This document shows positions 56,758-64,000 of a stretch of 64,000 nt of DNA, piece by piece; within the stretch, counting starts at the first letter, position 1; the number at the start of each line of letters is the position of its first letter. A program made the position numbers and the translations under genes. Source of the DNA: Litoditis marina (taxonomy: Eukaryota; Nematoda; Chromadorea; Rhabditida; Rhabditidae); assembly GCA_964036275.1 (NCBI GenBank), contig OZ038433.1, positions 42,461,836-42,525,835 on the forward strand. The letters run 5' to 3'. Below the pieces are notes generated by a model. That model worked only from the letters and a program-made list of their open reading frames with translations. It was not told where the DNA came from and searched no databases.

Positions 56758-57705
56758 ACCTGAGCTCAGTCGTGATTACCCGCCGAACTTAAGCATATCA
56801 TTCAGCGGAGGAAAAGAAACTAACTAGGATTCCCATAGTAACGGCGAGTGAACAGGGAAGAGCCCAGCGCTGAATCTCTCGGTCTAAGGCCGCTGAGAAC
56901 TGTAGCGTATAGGTATGATTTTCTAGCATTACTGCATGTTCGAAGTCCCTTTGATAGGGGCCACAGTCCTGAGAGGGTGCGAGACCTGTACGAACAGTGG
57001 TATTGTTGGTTGATTGTTCCTTGGAGTCGGGTTGCTTGAAAGTGCAGCCTTAAGTGGGTGATAAACTTCATCTAAGGCTAAATATAGACGCGAATTCGAT
57101 AGCAAACAAGTACCGTGAGGGAAAGTTGCAAAGAACTTTGAAGAGAGAGTTCAAGAGAACGTGAAATCGCTGGAGTGGAACCGGAGAGAGTTGACGTAAC
57201 TGGGTGGCTAAGTTTGTTGAACTCGCTTAATTGCGTTTTCATAGAATGGTTGCTGCTTATGGTTGCGCTGGTGGCGTTGATTGTGTTAGCTGACCCGTGT
57301 AATGTTGCCCACTTCGGTGGTGTCTTGTTTGCGGTTAGGTTAATCACGGTTAACGTTTAGCTTTGCTTGCAGAGTGCCAGTGTGAAAGTCGACCACCTTT
57401 CCGACCCGTCTTGAAACACGGACCGAGGAGTGTAACTTGTACGCGAGTCAAAGGGTTGTAAACCCCACGGCGAAATGAAAGTAAAGGCCGGTTAACCGGT
57501 TGACATAGGATCCGTTCTTTGAGCGGCGCACTATGGCCCTGTCTTGTCTGCTTGCAGATGGGCAGAGGAAGAGCGTACAGGTTGCGACCCGAAAGATGGT
57601 GAACTATGCCTGAGCAGGACGAAGCCAGAGGAAACTCTGGTGGAAGTCCGTATCGGTTCTGACGTGCAAATCGATCGATAGACTTGGGTATAGGGGCGAA
57701 AGACT

Positions 57706-57745
<40 letters not shown>

Positions 57746-58036
57746 CCAGGATAGCTGGAGCTTTTTCGCTGTTATATCCGGTAAAGCGAATGATTAGAGG
57801 ACTTGGGGTCGAAACGACCTCAACCTATTCTCAAACTTTCAATGGGTATGATGTCTCGGTTTCTTCATTGAACTGTTGACATGAAAGCGAGCTCCAAGTG
57901 GGCCATTTTTGGTAAGCAGAACTGGCGCTGTGGGATGAACCAAACGTCGGGTTAAGGTGCCTAACTTTTCGCTCATGAGACCCCATAAAAGGTGTTGGTT
58001 GATATAGACAGCAGGACGGTGGCCATGGAAGTCGGT

Positions 58037-58072
<36 letters not shown>

Positions 58073-58204
58073 TCAACTAGCCCTGAAAATGGATGGCGCT
58101 TGAGCGAGAGACCTATACCCGGCCGTTGCTGGCTTGTGCGTTGCCTTTCGCCTGGCCGCAACGAGTAGGAGGGTCGTGGTGGTTGCGTTGAAGGCTTCGG
58201 GCGT
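56758..58204 (+). rRNA. 26S rRNA fragment, first ~1447 nt, joined to satellite
   Basis: Matches the long 26S up to GGCTTCGGGCGT, then switches at 58205 to a 161-bp satellite. It passes the 830-nt breakpoint of the other truncated copies, so it is an independent truncation. Confidence 0.93.
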
Positions 58205-60624
58205 TTTTGCAAATATTGAGAATTTCGAAATTTGGTCCGAAAAAGTTGACACCGTGTCAACTTTTCGATGGTGGTACCCTGTATCTTGGCCGAAACTTGA
58301 CAGATTCGATTGAAACTTGAAACATTGTCTTCATACACCCATACAAACACTGTCGACTAAAAAGTTTTTAAAAATATTGAGAATTTCAAAATTTGGTCCG
58401 AAAAAGTTGACACCGTGTCAACTTTTCAATAGTGGTACCCTGTATCTTGGCCGAAACTTGACAGATTCGATTGAAACTTGAAACTTTGTCTTCAAACACC
58501 CATACAAACACTGTCGACTAAAAAGTTTTTGCAAATATTGAGAATTTCGAAATTTGGTCCGAAAAAGTTGACACCGTGTCAACTTTTCGATGGTGGTACC
58601 CTGTATCTTGGCCGAAACTTGACAGATTCGATTGAAACTTGAAATATTGTTTTCAAACACCCATACAAACACTGTCGACTAAAAAGTTTTTAAAAATATC
58701 GACAATTTCTAAATTTGGTCCGAAAAAGTTGACACCGTGTCAACTTTTCGATGGTGGTACCCTGTATCTTGGCCGAAACTTGACAGATTCGATTGAAACT
58801 TGAAATATTGTTTTCAAACACCCATACAAACACTGTCGACTAAAAAGTTTTTAAAAATATTGAGAATTTCAAAATTTGGTCCGAAAAAGTTGACACCGTG
58901 TCAACTTTTCAATAGTGGTACCCTGTATCTTGGCCGAAACTTGACAGATTCGATTGAAACTTGAAATATTGTTTTCAAACACCCATACAAACACTGTCGA
59001 CTAAAAAGTTTTTAAAAATATTGAGAATTTCGAAATTTGGTCCGAAAAAGTTGACACCGTGTCAACTTTTCGATGGTGGTACCCTGTATCTTGGCCGAAA
59101 CTTGACAGATTCGATTGAAACTTGAAATATTGTTTTCAAACACCCATACAAACACTGTCGACTAAAAAGTTTTTGCAAATATCGACATTTTCTAAATTTG
59201 GTCCGAAAAAGTTGACACCGTGTCAACTTTTCAATAGTGGTACCCTGTATCTTGGCCGAAACTTGACAGATTAGATTGAAACTTGAAACATTGTCTTCAT
59301 ACACCCATACAAACACTGTCGACTAAAAAGTTTTTAAAAATATTGAGAATTTCAAAATTTCGTCCGAAAAAGTTGACACCGTGTCAACTTTTCAATGGTG
59401 GTACCCTGTATCTTGGCCGAAACTTGACAGATTCGATTGAAACTTGAAACATTGTCTTCATACACCCATACAAACACTGTCGACTAAAAAGTTTTTAAAA
59501 ATATTGAGAATTTCAAAATTTGGTCCGAAAAAGTTGACACCGTGTCAACTTTTCAATAGTGGTACCCTGTATCTTGGCCGAAACTTGACAGATTCGATTG
59601 AAACTTGAAACTTTGTCTTCAAACACCCATACAAACACTGTCGACTAAAAAGTTTTTGCAAATATCGACATTTTCTAAATTTGGTCCGAAAAAGTTGACA
59701 CCGTGTCAACTTTTCAATAGTGGTACCCTGTATCTTGGCCGAAACTTGACAGATTAGATTGAAACTTGAAACATTGTCTTCATACACCCATACAAACACT
59801 GTCGACTAAAAAGTTTTTAAAAATATTGAGAATTTCAAAATTTCGTCCGAAAAAGTTGACACCGTGTCAACTTTTCAATGGTGGTACCCTGTATCTTGGC
59901 CGAAACTTGACAGATTCGATTGAAACTTGAAACATTGTCTTCATACACCCATACAAACACTGTCGACTAAAAAGTTTTTGCAAATATTGAGAATTTCGAA
60001 ATTTGGTCCGAAAAAGTTGACACCGTGTCAACTTTTCGATGGTGGTACCCTGTATCTTGGCCGAAACTTGACAGATTCGATTGAAACTTGAAATATTGTT
60101 TTCAAACACCCATACAAACACTGTCGACTAAAAAGTTTTTAAAAATATTGAGAATTTCAAAATTTGGTCCGAAAAAGTTGACACCGTGTCAACTTTTCAA
60201 TAGTGGTACCCTGTATCTTGGCCGAAACTTGACAGATTCGATTGAAACTTGAAACATTGTCTTCAAACACCCATACAAACACTGTCGACTAAAAAGTTTT
60301 TAGAAATATCGACATTTTCAAAATTTCGTCCGAAAAAGTTGACACCGTGTCAACTGTTCGATGGTGGTACCCTGTATCTTGGCCGAAACTTGACAGATTC
60401 GATTGAAACTTGAAATATTGTTTTCAAACACCCATACAAACACTGTCGACTAAAAAGTTTTTAAAAATATCGACATTTTCTAAATTTGGTCCGAAAAAAT
60501 TGACACCGTGTCAACTTTTCAATAGTGGTACCCTGTATCTTGGCCGAAACTTGACAGATTAGATTGAAACTTGAAACATTGTCTTCATACACCCATACAA
60601 ACACTGTCGACTAAAAAGTTTTTG
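58205..60624. repeat. 161-bp satellite, 15 copies
   Basis: The marker TGTCGACTAAAAAG recurs from 58351 to 60605, exactly 14 x 161 bp. Each unit contains a 25-bp palindrome (AAAAGTTGACAC, one C, GTGTCAACTTTT; first at 58241-58265) and the block CCCTGTATCTTGGCCGAAAC. Units differ by a few bases and fall into recurring variants. No gene seen. Confidence 0.93.
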
Positions 60625-60800
60625 TAGAGAAACAGTGGCGACTTTCTATTTCCTCAAAAATCTCGAAATTCCAAAATTGACTCTCCAACTATTGGCACCG
60701 TGCCAAAAATGTTGCAGGTGGCCCCCTGTATCTTGGTTGAAAACCATCGGAATCACTTGAAATTCGAAAGCATGTCTATTCATACATAGTAACTTGCCAC
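60625..60800. repeat. Single diverged relative of the 161-bp satellite
   Basis: Keeps the order of landmarks: a short palindrome (TTGGCAC, C, GTGCCAA at 60692-60706), then GTGGCCCCCTGTATCTTGG, then ACTTGAAATTCGAAAGCATG and CATACA, but with many substitutions. Confidence 0.7.
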
Positions 60801-60889
60801 TGTTTCCCTGTTTACTGGCCACTGCGCGGCCAGGGGAGAAAAAGCCACTGCCCCCGGGTGATTATAGGCCTCCCAGACCTGTTTACACT
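60801..60889. other. Short unassigned spacer
   Basis: Contains GGCCACTGCGCGGCC, an inverted-repeat-like GC-rich stretch. Nothing else recognised. Confidence 0.4.
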
Positions 60890-60924
60890 CATAATTGAGA
60901 AAATATTTTTTTTGGTTCCACCCA

Positions 60925-61660
60925 CTTCAACGCCATGGTCATATTCGTGATCAGCACCCTCGATTACCCATTCCCAACAAGTTTCAGCCATTTTAAAAAT
61001 TCTGACCTCTGACCTTTCGGTGTCCTTTAACGCCATGATCACATTCGTGATCCTCGTACCCGATTACCCATTCCCAACAAGTTTCAGCCATTTTAAAAAT
61101 TTTGACCTCTGACCTTCCGGTGTCCTTCAACGCCGTGGTCATATTCGTGATCAGCACCCTCGATTACCCATTACTGGAAAGTTTCATCAAGTTATCTCAT
61201 AGTTGAGTGTGTTTATACTTTAGACCCCCACCATCCCGAAATCCGAGTCCATATGCGTGATCAGCACCCTCGATTACCCATTACTGGAAAGTTTCATCAA
61301 GTTATCTCATAGTTGAGTGTGTTTATACTTTAGACCCCCACCATCCCGAAATCCGAGTCCATATGTGTGATCAGCACCCTCGATTACCCATTACCCGAAA
61401 GTTTCATCGAGTTATCTCATAGTTGAGTGTGTTTATACTTTAGACCCCCACCATCCCGAAATCCGAGTCCATATGTGTGATCAGCACCCTCGATTACCCA
61501 TTACCCGAAAGTTTCATCGAGTTATCTCATAGTTGAGTGTGTTTATACTTTAGACCCCCACCATCCCGAAATCCGAGTCCATATTCGTGATCAACACCCT
61601 CGATTACCCATTACCCGAAAGTTTCATCAAGTTATCTCACAGTTGAATGTGTCTATACTT
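60925..61660. repeat. 100-bp then 110-bp tandem repeats
   Basis: Units share CGTGATCAGCACCCTCGATTA. The landmark falls at 60950, 61050 and 61150 (100-bp spacing), then 61260, 61370, 61480 and 61590 (110-bp spacing). In the longer form the segment between landmarks changes from a CCATTTTAAAAATT type to a TTTAGACCCCCACCATCCCG type. Confidence 0.85.
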
Positions 61661-61694
61661 GTGAATACAAATGAAATTACCGCGCAGATCATGA

Positions 61695-62138
61695 GAGTGG
61701 AGCCTGCGGCTTAATTTGACTCAACACGGGAAAACTCACCCGGCCCGGACACCGTTAGGATTGACAGATTGAAAGCTCTTTCTCGATTTGGTGGTTGGTG
61801 GTGCATGGCCGTTCTTAGTTGGTGGAGCGATTTGTCTGGTTTATTCCGATAACGAGCGAGACTCTAGCCTACTAAATAGTTTCTGGATCTTTTAGTCCAG
61901 TTAACTTCTTAGAGGGATAAGCGGTGTTTAACCGCACGAGATTGAGCGATAACAGGTCTGTGATGCCCTTAGATGTCCGGGGCTGCACGCGCGCTACACT
62001 GGAAGAATCAGCTGGTCTTCCATTGCCGAAAGGTATTGGTAAACCGTTGAAACTCTTCCGTGACCGGGATAGGGAATTGTAATTATTTCCCTTGAACGAG
62101 GAATTCCTAGTAAGTGTGAGTCATCAGCTCACGTTGAT

Positions 62139-62173
<35 letters not shown>

Positions 62174-62320
62174 GTCCGGGACTGAGCTGTTTCGAGAAGA
62201 GTGAGGACTGCTGCAGCGAGGCTTCGGCTTTACTGTGATGGAAATCACTTTAATCGCAATGGCTTGAACCGGGCAAAAGTCGTAACAAGGTACCTGTAGG
62301 TGAACCTGCAGGTGGATCAT
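61695..62320 (+). rRNA. 18S rRNA, 5'-truncated (last ~626 nt)
   Basis: Equal to 40901-41526 of copy 1, starting GAGTGGAGCCTGCGGC. The missing 5' part is replaced by the 110-bp repeat tail. Confidence 0.94.
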
Positions 62321-62662
62321 CGCTGACCTTCAATGGAATTTCGGCTTTGGTCCTGAGAGTCAGTGGCAAGTGTTGTTTCGGACTTAGTCTGATTCAGCTG
62401 GCTCTCAACCACCTCTCTAGCTCATTGTGAGGCGTCGAGTTTACCGGAGTCGTTTGAGTGACGATGGATGGTTTTCGCGTAGTTCCTGACTTTGTAGACT
62501 TAATGACAGAGCTACTACTGTCACCTCGCAAGTATTTTCGCTGGCTACTGCATGCTACACGCAAGTTACCCGCAAGGGGAGCCTCAATGATCCTTAACGG
62601 ACAGCGTCAATACACCTTTCCCTTTAACTAATTGTTTTTGTAACAGTTCGCAAGAACTACTG
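62321..62662 (+). other. ITS1, copy 4
   Basis: Same as copy 1. Confidence 0.8.
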
Positions 62663-62820
62663 TACTAGCTTTAGCGATGGATCGGTCGATTCGCGTATCG
62701 ATGAAAAACGCAGCAAACTGCGTTATTTACCACGAATTGCAGACGCTTTGAGTGGTGAAATTTTGAACGCACAGCGCCGTTGGGACTATTCCCTTCGGCA
62801 CGTCTGGTTCAGGGTTGTTT
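62663..62820 (+). rRNA. 5.8S rRNA, complete copy 4
   Basis: Same as copy 1. Confidence 0.9.
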
Positions 62821-63017
62821 AACTACTACCAAGTGGCTACTTACTTGGTTTGTCGGTTGGCTGCATGCAAATGTACCCTTCCTTAGTTAAGAATAACAGC
62901 AACATTCGTCTTTGACGTATTGTAGGTTGATTCGCATGACACTGCGTCTTCTCTCGCATGACTACCGTGAGAGTTGACGTGGCTACTTGTGTCGGCGTTT
63001 CATTCCTTGCTAACGCA
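62821..63017 (+). other. ITS2, copy 4
   Basis: Same as copy 1. Confidence 0.8.
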
Positions 63018-63965
63018 ACCTGAGCTCAGTCGTGATTACCCGCCGAACTTAAGCATATCATTCAGCGGAGGAAAAGAAACTAACTAGGATTCCCATAGTA
63101 ACGGCGAGTGAACAGGGAAGAGCCCAGCGCTGAATCTCTCGGTCTAAGGCCGCTGAGAACTGTAGCGTATAGGTATGATTTTCTAGCATTACTGCATGTT
63201 CGAAGTCCCTTTGATAGGGGCCACAGTCCTGAGAGGGTGCGAGACCTGTACGAACAGTGGTATTGTTGGTTGATTGTTCCTTGGAGTCGGGTTGCTTGAA
63301 AGTGCAGCCTTAAGTGGGTGATAAACTTCATCTAAGGCTAAATATAGACGCGAATTCGATAGCAAACAAGTACCGTGAGGGAAAGTTGCAAAGAACTTTG
63401 AAGAGAGAGTTCAAGAGAACGTGAAATCGCTGGAGTGGAACCGGAGAGAGTTGACGTAACTGGGTGGCTAAGTTTGTTGAACTCGCTTAATTGCGTTTTC
63501 ATAGAATGGTTGCTGCTTATGGTTGCGCTGGTGGCGTTGATTGTGTTAGCTGACCCGTGTAATGTTGCCCACTTCGGTGGTGTCTTGTTTGCGGTTAGGT
63601 TAATCACGGTTAACGTTTAGCTTTGCTTGCAGAGTGCCAGTGTGAAAGTCGACCACCTTTCCGACCCGTCTTGAAACACGGACCGAGGAGTGTAACTTGT
63701 ACGCGAGTCAAAGGGTTGTAAACCCCACGGCGAAATGAAAGTAAAGGCCGGTTAACCGGTTGACATAGGATCCGTTCTTTGAGCGGCGCACTATGGCCCT
63801 GTCTTGTCTGCTTGCAGATGGGCAGAGGAAGAGCGTACAGGTTGCGACCCGAAAGATGGTGAACTATGCCTGAGCAGGACGAAGCCAGAGGAAACTCTGG
63901 TGGAAGTCCGTATCGGTTCTGACGTGCAAATCGATCGATAGACTTGGGTATAGGGGCGAAAGACT

Positions 63966-64000
<35 letters not shown>
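63018..64000 (+). rRNA. 26S rRNA, 5' part, runs off the window
   Basis: Already beyond the 830-nt breakpoint (it reads ACCCGAAAGATGG at 63846), so it is not the mini-unit type. Its completeness cannot be judged here. Confidence 0.93.

Noticed and set aside
58042..60121. Repeated 84-102 aa minus-strand ORFs in the 161-bp satellite
   Set aside because: Satellite-borne, carried by the period and by chance lack of stops; identity follows DNA identity.
1..64000. CRISPR arrays, operons or bacterial mobile elements
   Set aside because: The sequence is nuclear nematode rDNA and satellites; repeat units are too long and have no spacer structure.

Overview
This is eukaryotic, nematode DNA. Three RNA genes show it: spliced leader SL1 RNA genes (22-nt exon, splice donor, Sm site, 3' hairpin), 5S rRNA genes very close to those of Caenorhabditis, and 18S/5.8S/26S rRNA genes of rhabditid type. 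The species cannot be fixed from the sequence alone. The only convincing protein gene is the single ORF of a site-specific non-LTR retrotransposon. Every other long ORF is a shadow of repeats or rRNA.

Layout. (1) 1-1755: head-to-tail copies of a 471-bp satellite, running off the left edge. (2) 1757-9970: AT-rich diverged tandem repeats, rich in ATCGAT motifs, punctuated by six GC-rich double-hairpin blocks. (3) 9971-24716: eleven tandem units of 1357-1360 bp, each with one 5S rRNA gene, one SL1 RNA gene and (between units) a tRNA-like sequence, all on the + strand. (4) 24717-25810: a 1.1-kb linker that is the centre of a large palindrome, with a roughly 466-bp non-palindromic core. (5) 25811-28363: the same 5S/SL1 units inverted (two 5S, two SL1). 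(6) 28364-58204: a scrambled 45S-type rDNA block. It holds one complete-length 26S gene, split by an approximately 5.0-kb R4-type element with a 12-bp target duplication, three complete 18S-ITS-5.8S-ITS2 cassettes whose 26S genes are cut short, and one 18S/R4-tail/26S chimera. (7) 58205-60624: fifteen copies of a 161-bp palindrome-bearing satellite replacing the rest of a 26S gene. (8) 60625-61694: a diverged satellite relative plus 100/110-bp repeats. (9) 61695-64000: a further rDNA copy, starting inside 18S and running off the right edge.

Taken together, no rDNA unit here has an intact 18S, 5.8S and 26S in order, so this looks like a degenerate flank of the working rDNA rather than its core. 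5S, SL1 and 45S rDNA are physically linked. The intergenic spacers are built from short repeats that include sense and antisense copies of the first ~113 nt of 18S. Several junctions recur exactly, showing that rearranged units were themselves amplified. The high repetition means assembly error must be considered for copy numbers and for the palindrome.
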